Source of the DNA: Malus domestica
Taxonomy: Eukaryota > Streptophyta > Magnoliopsida > Rosales > Rosaceae
Assembly: GCF_042453785.1 (NCBI RefSeq)
Contig: NC_091665.1
Coordinates: forward strand, 7,263,501-7,327,500
DNA length: 64,000 nucleotides
Direction: 5' to 3'
In this document: piece after piece, positions 24,718 through 34,033 of the stretch
How the letters are laid out: the number at the start of each line of letters is the position of its first letter
How positions within the stretch are numbered: position 1 is the stretch's first letter
Made by a program: the position numbers and the translations under genes
The notes under the pieces: model-generated
Database searches by the model: none
Seen by the model: only the letters and a program-made list of their open reading frames with translations
What the model was told of the DNA's origin: nothing

Positions 24718-25419
24718 ATGGCTTCAGGTAGTGCGTCTTCTTCAGCCTTCTCCCCTATCTCTATTCCTAATATCTCTCATCTTGTCTCTGTCAAACTTTC
24801 TGATACCAATTATCTTGTGTGGGAAAGCCAAGTCAAACCTTTCTTGCTAGGCCAGAATCTTTGGCGCTTTGTTGATGGATCTTATCCCTGTCCTCCCTCT
24901 ACTTTGTCCCCTTCTTCAAGTGATGACAAAACTACTCCTTCTCCATCACCCAATCCTGAATACACATCTTGGTTCCAAACCGATCAAAGCCTTATTAGTA
25001 TTCTTCGTGCCACACTATCTGAAACGGTTCTTCCTCAAGTCATTGGGTTCTCCACCTCGAAAGATATATGGGATTGTCTCCAGCAAAATTTCTCGCAGCA
25101 ATCACTAGCCAATGCTGCCCAACTAAAATTTCATCTCTTCTCTCTCACCAAAGGCTCCAAAACTATTTCTGACTACCTTGCTCAGGCCAAAAGTTTGGCT
25201 GATGAACTCACTGCTATCCAAGAGCCTGTGTCCAATTCTGACTTGGTTACTTATGTACTCCGTGGTCTGGGCCCTGATTACCAGATGCTTGTGACGGCTC
25301 TTCTGAATTTTCCATCACTTCCACCTTTTTGGACCTCCGCACCAAACTGCTTGCTTTTGAGGGGCAACAAGCTTTTGCCGCCCAACTCACTCCTACAAAT
25401 TCCCATGCTGTCATGCTAG
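24718..25419 (+). pseudogene. Copia GAG-like polyprotein, frame-broken at its 3' end
   Basis: Opens MASGSASSSAFSPISIPN and contains LSDTNYLVWESQVKPFLLGQ and LFSLTKGSKTISDYL, typical of the UBN2 / retrotransposon GAG family that forms the virus-like particle. The authentic GAG reading leaves this frame at a T5 run (25326-25330). After it this frame gives about 30 unrelated residues, while the expected sequence (LDLRTKLLAFEGQQ) continues in the -1 frame. Copia elements normally use one long ORF, so this is most simply a one-base deletion or a sequence error in a homopolymer. A programmed shift is possible but no classic slippery heptamer is visible. Confidence 0.85.
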
Positions 25420-28400
25420 CAACACGTCCACCACGTGGCCCGCGCCATTTCCGTGCTCGTGATCCCTCTGCCCAAAGGCCACCCATCCGTCCCTTTAATG
25501 GGCCTGCACAAAACTTCTACCGTCCACAGCGACCTGCCTTCAATGCTCCAGGACTTCTGGGTCCTCCACCACCTCGTCCGTCGGTCCAATGTTGGCATTG
25601 CCATCAATTTGGACATGTTCAAGCCAAGTGCCCTCACTCTCGTCCCTTTGCTGGCATGCATGTTACTTCCTCTTCCGATCCTAACTGGTATTGGGACTCC
25701 GGTGCTACCAATCACATGACACATGATGCTAAGTTGTTTCCCCCCGGTGCCTCCTATACACCAACTGACAATGTTGTTATTGGTAATGGTGACACCCTCC
25801 CCATCACTCAGTCTGGTAATGTTTTGTTTTCTTCTGGCACTTATGTTTTTCGTCTCTCTGATGTTCTTCGTGTTCCCTCTCTTCATAAAAATCTTTTATC
25901 AGTGGCTCAGTTCACAAATGATATGCATGTAAGTATTACTTTCTTTCCTTGGGGTTATCACATTCGTGACTTACAAACTGGTGTTCTTCTATTTCAGGGC
26001 CTATGTAAAGATGGTCTTTATCCCATCTTTCCTACACTCTTGACTGGGCCCACGACCGCTTTCTCTTCTGTTGCCGTGTCTTCGTCTCTTTGGCATCGTC
26101 GTCTTGGTCATCCTTCCAACAGAGTGCTTGATTCACTAGTTTCTAAGTCATTGTTAGGTTCTCCTTCTTGTTTATTGCATTCAAATTGTAGCCATTGTGC
26201 CTTATCTAAATCAATAAAACTTTCCTTTTCACCTCATGAACATCGTTCCCTTGCACCATTTGATTTAATACATTCTGATGTGTGGATGTCTCCTGTTCTT
26301 TCCGTCTCTGGTTATCGATATTATGTCTTGTTTACTGATGATTCCACTCGCTATTCGTGGATTTTTCCCATGCGTTTGAAGTCCGAAGTCTTCGATCATT
26401 TTTCTGCTTTTGTTATTTATGTCCAAAATCAATTCTCTTTGTCTATTAAACAGTTCCAGAGTGATGGTGGTAAGGAATATGACAACTTGCAGTTTAAACA
26501 TTTTTGTGCTACTAATGGAATTCTGCATCGTTTTTCTTGTCCTCATACACCTCAGCAAAATGGATTGGCTGAGCGTAAACATCGCCATATTGCTGATATG
26601 GGTCGTACTCTTTTACATACTGCTCACATGCCTCACACCTTATGGGCTGAATCTTTTTGTACGGCAGTTTATTTAATTAATCGACTTCCTACACCTGTTC
26701 TTCATGGAATCTCACCTTATCAATCCTTATTTGGTCATTCCCCAGATTATAAAATGTTTCGCATTTTTGGGTGCTTGTGTTATCCCTATCTTGGAGATTA
26801 TGTGTCTAACAAATTACAACCTCGTTCTCTCCAGTGTGTTTTTGTTGGTTACAGTGATAAACATCGTGGGTATCGGTGCTTCCATCCCCCTACTGGACGC
26901 CTTTATATTTCACGGCATGTCAAATTTCATGAAGATCAGTTTTATTATGCTGCTGCCCCTTTATCTGTTTCCTCTCCACCGCTTGCCGTCGTTTCCGTAG
27001 GCTTGTTGCCTAATCAAGCCTCTCCGCCATTTGTCCCACCACATGTCTCTCGGCCCGTGCCACAACAGCAAGCACCGCCAGCACCTGAAACAAGCACCGA
27101 CAGCACCATGCCACTGCAGCAAGCCCCGACAGCACACGTGCCACTCGATGCCTCCAGCTGTCCTCCTACTGAACCATTTGCAGCAGACCCGCCTGCAGTC
27201 AACCTGCCCGCATCTACAGCTATCCCGTCTGTCCCACCTCTCCCTGATCCCATTCTGTCGCCCGCACAGCCTCTCTCTACCTCTCAAATTTCTGTACTGC
27301 CATCCAATACCGCAGACTACTCTACAGACCATGGTTCTTCCGCTGTTGCTTCACCACCTCGCAGTCCCGTTGTCACTCGTTCGAAAACTGGCATTTTTAA
27401 GCCCAATCCTAAATATCAGGCCAACTTCACTACTCGGTATCCTGTTCCTCATGCTTTTGCTGCCTTAGTGAACATGAATGTTGAACCTACTTGCTACACA
27501 CAAGTATTTCGCTCTCCGGAATGGAAACAGGCCATGCTTGAAGAATATAATGCACTTATTCATCAGGGTACCTGGTCCTTGGTCCCTCCCCATCAATCAA
27601 TCAATACGGTTGGTTGCAAATGGGTTTTCAAAATTAAGCGGCGATCTGATGGCACACTTGAACGGTACAAGGCACGTCTCGTTGCCAAAGGGTTCCATCA
27701 ACAGTCTGGCGTTGATTATTTTGATACTTTCAGCCCTGTCGTCAAGCCTACAACGATTCGCACCGTTCTTTGTCTGGCTGTTTCTTTTCAATGGTCCATT
27801 CGACAGCTTGATGTCAAAAATGCCTTCTTGCACGGCTCTCTTTCTGAAGAAGTTTACATGCGACAACCCCCGGGATTTGTTGATCCAGATCGTCCTCATC
27901 ATGTGTGCAAACTTCATAAGGCTATCTACGGTCTCAAGCAGGCTCCACGGGCATGGTTTCAACGTTTTAGTTCTTTCCTTGTACAGTTTGGCTTTTGTCA
28001 AAGTCGGGCTGACACCTCCATGTTTGTTTATCAAGACAATTCTCGTGTTTTGATTTTATTATTGTATGTGGATGATATTATTCTCACCGGTAGTGATTCT
28101 TCTCATATTCAGACATTTATTAGCACCTTGGGAGCGGAATTTGACATCAAAGATTTGAGGCGTTTGCATTATTTTCTTGGGGTGGAGGTTCATTATCACA
28201 CGGATTCAGTTCATCTTACTCAAAACAAATATACAGTTGATCTTCTCAAACGCATCAATCTCTTGGACTGTAAACCTGTTTCCACACCCATGGCTTCGAA
28301 AGGTACACTTTCTCGTACTGATGGTACTAAACTTGCCGATCCTGCACTTTATCACCACATTGTTGGTGCCCTCCAATACCTTACCATGACCCGCCCTGAC

Positions 28401-29048
28401 ATCTCATATGCGGTTCAACATGTTGCTCAGTTTATGGGATCTCCCAGTGATGTTCATTTTGAATCTGTTAAGAGGATATTACGTTACCTTAAAGGCACTC
28501 TTGGTTTTGGTCTTCCTATTCGTAGTTCTCCTGACTGTTCTTTCCTAATTGCCTATTCCGATGCGGATTGGGCAGGATGCCCTGATACACGGCGGTCCAC
28601 ATCCGGTTACTGTATATTTTTGGGACCCAATCTCATCTCATGGAGTGCCAAGAAACAGCCAACGGTTTCTCGTTCCAGTGCCGAAGCCGAATATCGAGCC
28701 CTTGCCTATGCATGCGCTGATATTATATGGATTCAAAATATTTTAACTGAACTTTGTTGTCCGCTCACTCGTCCCGTGTTACTTAATTGTGACAACTTGT
28801 CTACCACGTACTTAGCTGCTAATCCCGTGTTTCATGCTCGCACCAAACACATTGGGATTGATTATCATTTTGTCCGTGAACGAGTCGCTTCTGGCAGTCA
28901 CAAGGTTCAATTTATCCCGTCCACGTTTCAGCTTGCCGATGTCTTCACCAAAGGATTACCAGTTGACCGGTTTACACGTCTTATTTCCAAACTTGTCACC
29001 TCTCCGGAGTCAAGTTTGCGGGGGAATGTTAGGGGGTTACGGTGTTAG
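25329..29048 (+). CDS. Copia POL polyprotein (zinc knuckle, protease, integrase, RT, RNase H)
   Basis: A long open frame in the -1 register relative to the GAG start; 25329 is only where the open region begins (TTG), not a proven start. In order: CCHC knuckle (CWHCHQFGHVQAKC), protease WYWDSGATNHMT, GAG-pre-integrase LWHRRLGHPSN, and an integrase core with D, D and E in LIHSDVWMS, QSDGGKEYD and HTPQQNGLAERKHR. A Pro/Ala/Ser-rich linker follows, then reverse transcriptase with YVDDIILTG, then RNase H with SDADWAGCPDTRRSTSGYC and SRSSAEAEYRALA. All catalytic blocks are intact and there is no internal stop. The stop lies just inside the 3' LTR. Only the GAG/POL junction is broken. Confidence 0.93.
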   Translation: MDLRTKLLAFEGQQAFAAQLTPTNSHAVMLATRPPRGPRHFRARDPSAQRPPIRPFNGPAQNFYRPQRPAFNAPGLLGPPPPRPSVQCWHCHQFGHVQAKCPHSRPFAGMHVTSSSDPNWYWDSGATNHMTHDAKLFPPGASYTPTDNVVIGNGDTLPITQSGNVLFSSGTYVFRLSDVLRVPSLHKNLLSVAQFTNDMHVSITFFPWGYHIRDLQTGVLLFQGLCKDGLYPIFPTLLTGPTTAFSSVAVSSSLWHRRLGHPSNRVLDSLVSKSLLGSPSCLLHSNCSHCALSKSIKLSFSPHEHRSLAPFDLIHSDVWMSPVLSVSGYRYYVLFTDDSTRYSWIFPMRLKSEVFDHFSAFVIYVQNQFSLSIKQFQSDGGKEYDNLQFKHFCATNGILHRFSCPHTPQQNGLAERKHRHIADMGRTLLHTAHMPHTLWAESFCTAVYLINRLPTPVLHGISPYQSLFGHSPDYKMFRIFGCLCYPYLGDYVSNKLQPRSLQCVFVGYSDKHRGYRCFHPPTGRLYISRHVKFHEDQFYYAAAPLSVSSPPLAVVSVGLLPNQASPPFVPPHVSRPVPQQQAPPAPETSTDSTMPLQQAPTAHVPLDASSCPPTEPFAADPPAVNLPASTAIPSVPPLPDPILSPAQPLSTSQISVLPSNTADYSTDHGSSAVASPPRSPVVTRSKTGIFKPNPKYQANFTTRYPVPHAFAALVNMNVEPTCYTQVFRSPEWKQAMLEEYNALIHQGTWSLVPPHQSINTVGCKWVFKIKRRSDGTLERYKARLVAKGFHQQSGVDYFDTFSPVVKPTTIRTVLCLAVSFQWSIRQLDVKNAFLHGSLSEEVYMRQPPGFVDPDRPHHVCKLHKAIYGLKQAPRAWFQRFSSFLVQFGFCQSRADTSMFVYQDNSRVLILLLYVDDIILTGSDSSHIQTFISTLGAEFDIKDLRRLHYFLGVEVHYHTDSVHLTQNKYTVDLLKRINLLDCKPVSTPMASKGTLSRTDGTKLADPALYHHIVGALQYLTMTRPDISYAVQHVAQFMGSPSDVHFESVKRILRYLKGTLGFGLPIRSSPDCSFLIAYSDADWAGCPDTRRSTSGYCIFLGPNLISWSAKKQPTVSRSSAEAEYRALAYACADIIWIQNILTELCCPLTRPVLLNCDNLSTTYLAANPVFHARTKHIGIDYHFVRERVASGSHKVQFIPSTFQLADVFTKGLPVDRFTRLISKLVTSPESSLRGNVRGLRC

Positions 29049-29247
29049 GGGGTTACGGGAGTTAGCATAGTTAAGGGTCCTTAAGGACAATTCATTATTG
29101 TTTTAGCTGTTATGTTGTTATTAGCATTTATCAGGTTATAATTGTTTTTCCGTTTCATTGTAACACTAGGAAGGTATCTCATAGTCTGTGTATAAATATA
29201 GAGTGTAATACCTCAAATGATATAATTTTGAATATACAGTTTCTACA
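29027..29247 (+). repeat. 3' LTR of the copia element, with a 16-base duplicated start
   Basis: The LTR proper (29043-29247) matches the 5' LTR with one difference. Directly before it, TGTTAGGGGGTTACGG (29027-29042) is an extra tandem copy of the first 16 LTR bases. Target duplication GTATT follows at 29248. Confidence 0.93.
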
Positions 29248-29252
29248 GTATT

Positions 29253-30105
29253 TTTGAAAGTGGTGTGAGTATGAATTCGTAAACATTAATGTAAGTGATA
29301 TAATTGTATATAATAAAAAAATGGACATAGTAGTAGCGGTGGTGGCTATGAGAGCAATGGCGGGGACAGTGGTGGTGGCGATAGTAGCATCAATCATAGG
29401 GGAGGGGGTATGGTGGTGGTGCCAACAATGGGGAGTGGTGGTTGGGGTGCAGATGAAACAATGGTTCTATGGGCGATAGTAACGACAATGGTGGTGATTG
29501 TGGTTGTTGTGGCTGTAACGACCCGTCCCGAACTTTATGAAACGTTGAGCGTAATTTTGTAATTTCACTTTGGTTGGGGTACTTGGTTTTAAATGTTTGC
29601 TTTTTGGTCTTATTTGGTGTCCCATGTGGGGCCACCCATACATTTTGGTTCCCCGGTCCGCTTTCCCTCTCTTATCTCTCTCTTCCGTGAGACTTTCACC
29701 CTCACACTCTCTCAGCTCTATCTCTTTGTCTTTCTCTCCCTCTCTCCGAGTAGCACACACCCACCCACACACTGAGACCACCATCAATTCACCATTCCAG
29801 TGAGCTGCACCACCGTCTAACTCTCCGCGTCACGAACTCAGGCTAAGACCATGGAGTCCCGACACCTCGACAGTGGCAACGCCACTGTTCATTGTCTTTT
29901 CAGTTGAGTTCATGGCGCACCTTCAAATTTCAAGCAAGGTAAGCCCCGAAAACGATGTAGGTCATCTTAGATCACCTCTTCATGTTGTTTCTGGCCTTAT
30001 TATAACGTTTGACACAAAGAAACAATTCAAGGATACTTCCTGAAATTTTGGCAAGAACCCGCACCTTGCAAGCCGTTTTCCGACCACAACTGGCCATGTG
30101 AGAGG
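29253..30105 (+). other. GTGGTGG low-complexity DNA, then an LTR-like segment
   Basis: 29330-29515 is GGTGGTGGC-type low-complexity DNA. From about 29513 the sequence TGTAACGACCCGTCCCGAAC looks like the 5' edge of a long plant LTR of gypsy type. The stretch continues to 30105, is interrupted there by element A, and resumes at 34395. No coding capacity is seen. The LTR assignment rests on resemblance only. Confidence 0.4.
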
Positions 30106-30466
30106 TGTTGATGCACAAAACCGGAAGGGTCTTGGAACAACGTAAATCCGATCGTGAATCTGCAAGAAAGTAAATAACACAAGATGTATCGTGGTTCACC
30201 CCAATGTTTGGGCTACGTCCACACTGATTATTGTATTTCTCTGAGAGGATTGAGGATAAGAGGGTGAGAGCTTCTGAGGGTGAGAGAGCTTTTCCCATGG
30301 CCTAAGAATTGGCCTCCCCAAATGAGGAGGGTGATGAGTCTTTTTATAGAATAAGGGCTCATCACTTATTACATATTTACCCCTTCATTTATTACATAAT
30401 TACATTTGAGTCATCCGAGTATTTATACGAAATCTAAATACGGAGGCCCTAAGTATGGTACAAACA
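30106..30466 (-). repeat. Element A, left LTR (3' LTR on the element strand)
   Basis: A 361-base copy, TGTTGATGCA...GTACAAACA on the plus strand. It includes TTTTTATAGAATAAGGGCTC, a motif that recurs in the internal tandem array. It is bordered by AGAGG on the outside and by the polypurine tract (GTAGTCCCCCAAG on the plus strand) on the inside. Confidence 0.9.
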
Positions 30467-30639
30467 GTAGTCCCCCAAGTCTTCAGTCAAGAGAGTCTTT
30501 TGGTTGAAGACTTGAAATTCAGTCCATGTATGGGCCGAAGTAACTAGATGTCGTTTAGGACTGATACTCGATATGAGGCGGTGCTCAATCTGAAATGATG
30601 CTCAACTAGAAGTAGCACATGTTGCGAGGCTGCTCGGCT

Positions 30640-31235
30640 TATAACTTATGTTGCTTTGGTTGGCTCGGCTTGTGGTGTTAAAGGTGATGGAGTCCCTTTT
30701 ATAGAATAAGGGCTCGCTCCTCAATACATAAAATGACAGGCTAGAGTTGATGCTCGCAGCGAGGCGGTTACTCAGTAGGCGGCGATGCTCTCTAATGATG
30801 GTGAGGGAGTCTCTTTTATAGAATAAGGGCTCACTCCTCAATACATAAGTGATGGGCTAGAGTTGATGCTCGCGGCGAAGCGGTTGTTCAGCTGGCGGCG
30901 ATGCTTTCTAATGATGGTGAGGGAGTCATTTTTATAGAATAAGGGCTCGCTCCTCAGTACATGAATAATGGGTTATGAGTGATGTTCACAGCGAGGCAGT
31001 TGCTCAGCAGGCGGCGATGCTCTCTAATGATGGTGAGGAGTCCCTTTTATAGAATAAGGACTCGCTCCTCAATACATAAGTGATAGGTGCTCTCTAATGA
31101 AAGTGAGGGAGTCCCTTTTATAAAATAAGGGATCGCTCATCAGTACATGAATAATGGGTGCTCTCTAATGAAAGTGAGGGAGTCCATTTTATAGAATAAG
31201 GGTTCACTCCTCAATACATAAATAATGGGTTAAGT
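30640..31235. repeat. Element A internal tandem array, about 70-125 base units
   Basis: Six or so imperfect units share GGTGAGGGAGTCCCTTTTAT AGAATAAGGGCTCGCTCCTC and ATACATAAGTGATGGG. The longer units also carry GCTCGCGGCGAGGCGGTTGC TCAG. The TTTTATAGAATAAGGGCTC core also occurs once in the LTR, so the array may have grown from LTR sequence. Element B has a related array at about 36250-36560. Confidence 0.85.
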
Positions 31236-31499
31236 CCCTCAAGTATTTTTTATGAGGTCCAATATATGGTACATAGTGTCGTCTCCCAAGTCTTCGATCA
31301 ATAGAGTCTGTTGGCTGTAGACTTCAAATTGAACCCATGTATGGACCGAAGTGGCGGTTGTTCGGAGACGATATTTATATACCCTGCACTGAAGCTTTGT
31401 AGGTGAAGCTTTGAAGCTGGAGCTTTTGTAAATGAAGCTTTTGAAGCTGGAGCTCTCGAAGCTAGAGCTCTATAAATGAAGCTTTCGAAGCTGATTGAC

Positions 31500-31920
31500 A
31501 TAAGTGATGCTCATGAATGTTTATGTTGATTGACATGAGTAATGCTCATGGATGTTGACATGAGTGATGCTTATGAATGTTGACATGAATGTTTATGTAT
31601 GATTGTTATGAGTGATGCTCATGAATGTTTATGTATGATTGACATGAGTGATGCTCATGTATAATTTTGGAGTACTGGACGTACTTTTGATCACCTAGTT
31701 GGTGATAATTGCGGCAGGCTGTTGAATAATTTTGGAGTACTGGACGTACTTTTGATCACCTAGTGGGTGATAATGGCAGCAGTTTGCCGGATAATTTTGG
31801 AGTACTAGGCATACTTTTGATCACCTGGTTGGTGATAATAGCGGCAGGGTGCTGAATAAATTTGGTAGTACTTGACGTACTTTTGATCACCTGGTTGGTG
31901 ATTATAGAGGGCCTGGCTTT
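31500..31920. repeat. Element A minisatellites (TGATGCTCATGAATGTT and TTTTGATCACCTGGTTGGTG types)
   Basis: 31500-31660 holds about six copies of a GACATGAGTGATGCTCATGA unit. 31665-31915 holds four copies of a roughly 63-base unit with GGAGTACTGGACGTACTTTT and GATCACCTGGTTGGTGATAA. Element B contains the same two unit types at about 36800-37010 and 37015-37300. Confidence 0.85.
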
Positions 31921-32430
31921 TTTGGGCACATGGGCCTTCACCTTCCACACAACATTTCAGCCTATTATTTTGGGCTTGCCTTTTTTTATTTTTTTTATTA
32001 CCCTCTGATGGGGTTATACAGATGTCTCCGAAAGATTAGAAAAAAAAATTACATCATTCAAAAAATTAGAAAAGTAAATCACATCATTCTGGTAAGGTGT
32101 TTATTCCTTGCTTTTGCAGTGTGGGTGTTTATTCCTTGCTTTTGCAATGTCCCCATGTGCTCTCGCAGATGAAAGCCTCCCTTTTGCTTTCTGCTTTTTC
32201 TCGGTTTTTTTTTTCACTTTACTTTCGCTTTTGTTTTCTGTTTTTCTCTCTGCTTTCCGCTTTTGTTTCCCACCCCATTTCATAACTCAAGTAGACATAT
32301 CCCCTGGGCCTTCATAAAGTGATTTCACATGGCTACCACCCTGTAAAGAAGATGTTCCTTGAAGCAGGAAAGCAAGAATGGTGAAGCTGGTCGGCTTGGT
32401 TATGGATCCAACGGCTGAAAAGCACAAAGA

Positions 32431-32701
32431 TGCTCCTTTATTTGTATCCTGCTTTATCGGGGTGTGTGGCTCATCATTACCAACCTCCATCTTTGCACTC
32501 AATTCTTTGGATATTTCAACCACAAAGTTGAATACACCATCACCCACTTGCAATGGTATATCATGCCAAGGCGAAACCTTTTGACCGGAACGGTCGACGA
32601 AGAAAAAGGTTGTAGTCTAGGGTTTCGGGCTGGCCTTCCTCCTCGATTTGAACCTCGTGACTGTAGATAGCTGTGCAAATGAAAGACCTCCTGCTCCTGG
32701 A
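32431..32701 (-). pseudogene. Captured fragment of a chloroplast soluble inorganic pyrophosphatase gene
   Basis: On the minus strand, 32701 to about 32610 reads RRSFICTAIYSHEV, then QIEEEGQPETLDYNLF. After a one-base frame change near 32600 it reads FVDRSGQKVSPWHDIPLQVG, then DGVFNFVVEI and SAKMEVGNDEPHTPIKQDT. This is the transit-peptide boundary and first part of plant plastid pyrophosphatase (Arabidopsis PPA6 type), which hydrolyses PPi in the stroma. Catalytic regions further on are absent, so it cannot make an enzyme. It lies inside LTR element A, in the same sense as the element transcript. Confidence 0.8.
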
Positions 32702-33170
32702 CGAAGACGCCAACGATAGCGACGTTACTCTTCTTCTAATGAAGTAAAAGCTGGTAGTGTAGAGATCGGCTTCAACCCGGCTGGGTGTATAAAGAATCGT
32801 TCCACTAATTGAGTCACTCACTCAGTAACTCGTCCTTCGTCGGTTGTGTTTGCTGATCTCGAAAGATTTGTACAGACTTGGCAGACTCAGCCGGAGCGAG
32901 CGAGGTTGGGATCAGGAGCTTCTCGAAGATGATGGCAGTGGCGGCGGCGGAGAAGGAGGGGAGCGATTGGAGGAAAGTGCGGTGGTGATCGGGAGGGGGC
33001 CTAATCAACGAAGCCGCTGAACCAGCGGCGCATGGAGATTTGTCTGAGGAATGAGAGGGAATAATCCAGCTCGGAAAGCCCCAAAAAATTCCTCTGAAAA
33101 CCCTAAAAACTCTAGGCGACGAAGAGGATGATGGAGGCGCATACAACAGTGGCAACACAGCGAAGAAGCT

Positions 33171-33713
33171 TGCCCTCCTGTTCTGAAACCAAACCTCCAC
33201 TTGTCTTAGTCTTAGGTTCAGCTGCTTTGCCAACTCCTGTTTCTGCTTCAGATTTAGAGTATTGTGCTCCTTAAACGTCTCATCGAGCAGCGGAGATTGC
33301 TCTTTCGACAGCATCAGCTTTTTCCTTGACATGTCACCGCCGTTACCGTCTTCGTCGTCACTGCTGCCGTCGTGGGAGCACGAGGTCCTCTCACCTTCGT
33401 TCTTGTCGACGATGGGCTCCCTCTCGCTTATCTTTCTGCTTAGGCTCGACACCGTGCTGTTCGACGATGAAACCCCATTTTCTTCCTCGAAATTCGCCAT
33501 CGACGGCCCCTCGTTCACGTCTATTCCTCCGAGAAACAACCTCGTATCTGGGTTTCGATCAAGAAATTGGAAGACTTCATTCTATGAAGTTCTGTGAGGG
33601 TGATTCTGCATGAGTTGTGAAGGCTTCTCCATGAGATTCCACTGCAAACAAGGCTCACTCTCATTGGGTTTCAATCCCAAGCTCAGACTCAATCCCAACC
33701 CCAACCCTTTCAT
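33171..33713 (-). pseudogene. Captured fragment of a class II HD-Zip homeobox gene
   Basis: An N-terminus with an EAR-like leucine pattern (LGLGLSLSLGLKPNE) starts at the ATG at 33713. An in-frame TAG occurs at 33582-33584. The same frame then runs through an acidic Ser-rich stretch into the homeodomain (33329-33171): [20 protein letters not shown], then [20 protein letters not shown], ending [10 protein letters not shown]. The sequence diverges exactly there, so the leucine zipper (expected to start TKLKQTEVDCE) is missing. Intact HD-Zip II proteins repress transcription in shade and auxin responses. This copy is truncated, has a nonsense codon and lies inside element A, sense to its transcript. 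Confidence 0.88.
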
Positions 33714-33889
33714 ATCTTTCATTTTCTCACTCATTTTCTCAGCAGCCAAACAGAGTTAGAAGAAAAACCCAGCTCCCAGATTACAGAGAAAAGCAAGAAA
33801 GAAACATTATTTCCATGTTCAGGTATTTGGGTTGATTTGTTTTGATAATCTTCTGTTTGTTTCTGGTGAACTGATTTGGGGAGAGTGTG

Positions 33890-34033
33890 AGTGTCTGGTT
33901 AAAAGGAATGGTTAGAGAGAAAGTGCTGGGGGAGGTTGGTTCGGTTTTGGGTTTTGCAGATCTACCACGGAGGTGAAAAAATGAAAGAGAACCAACATAA
34001 CTTTTCATATCGATTCCCACAAATGGCGCCAAA
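33890..34033 (-). promoter_or_regulatory. Element A leader and primer-binding site
   Basis: Read on the minus strand, TTTGGCGCCATTTGTGGGAA follows the LTR directly and fits a tRNA primer-binding site of the TGGCGCC class. The next roughly 130 bases (GTTCTCTTTCATTTTTTCAC CTCCG region) are shared with element B at 38810-38952 and probably hold functions needed in cis, such as packaging. That role is inference. Confidence 0.7.

Larger units (their letters stand above)
24482..29247 (+). mobile_element. Young full-length Ty1/copia LTR retrotransposon
   Basis: The element is 4766 bp, flanked by the 5-base duplication GTATT (24477-24481 and 29248-29252). The LTRs start TGTTAGGGGG and end TTCTACA. 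The primer-binding site TGGTATCAAGAGCC follows the 5' LTR directly, as for initiator-Met tRNA priming in copia elements. A purine-rich tract (GCGGGGGAA) precedes the 3' LTR. The two LTRs differ at one site over 205 bases by eye (CAGGATATAA versus CAGGTTATAA), so the insertion is recent. Coding order is GAG, zinc knuckle, protease, integrase, reverse transcriptase, RNase H. Confidence 0.96.

Noticed and set aside
25416..25886. Antisense frame of 156 codons within the copia element, and other antisense or +1 frames to 28389
   Set aside because: Shadows of the POL frame, with no independent domains.
32814..33539. Treating the 241-codon frame in element A as an intact HD-Zip gene
   Set aside because: A nonsense codon lies upstream in frame, the zipper is missing, and the frame continues into unrelated sequence after WFQNRRA, all within a retroelement with clear LTRs.
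33262..33613. Plus-strand frames across the HD-Zip fragment
   Set aside because: Antisense shadows of the captured homeobox fragment.
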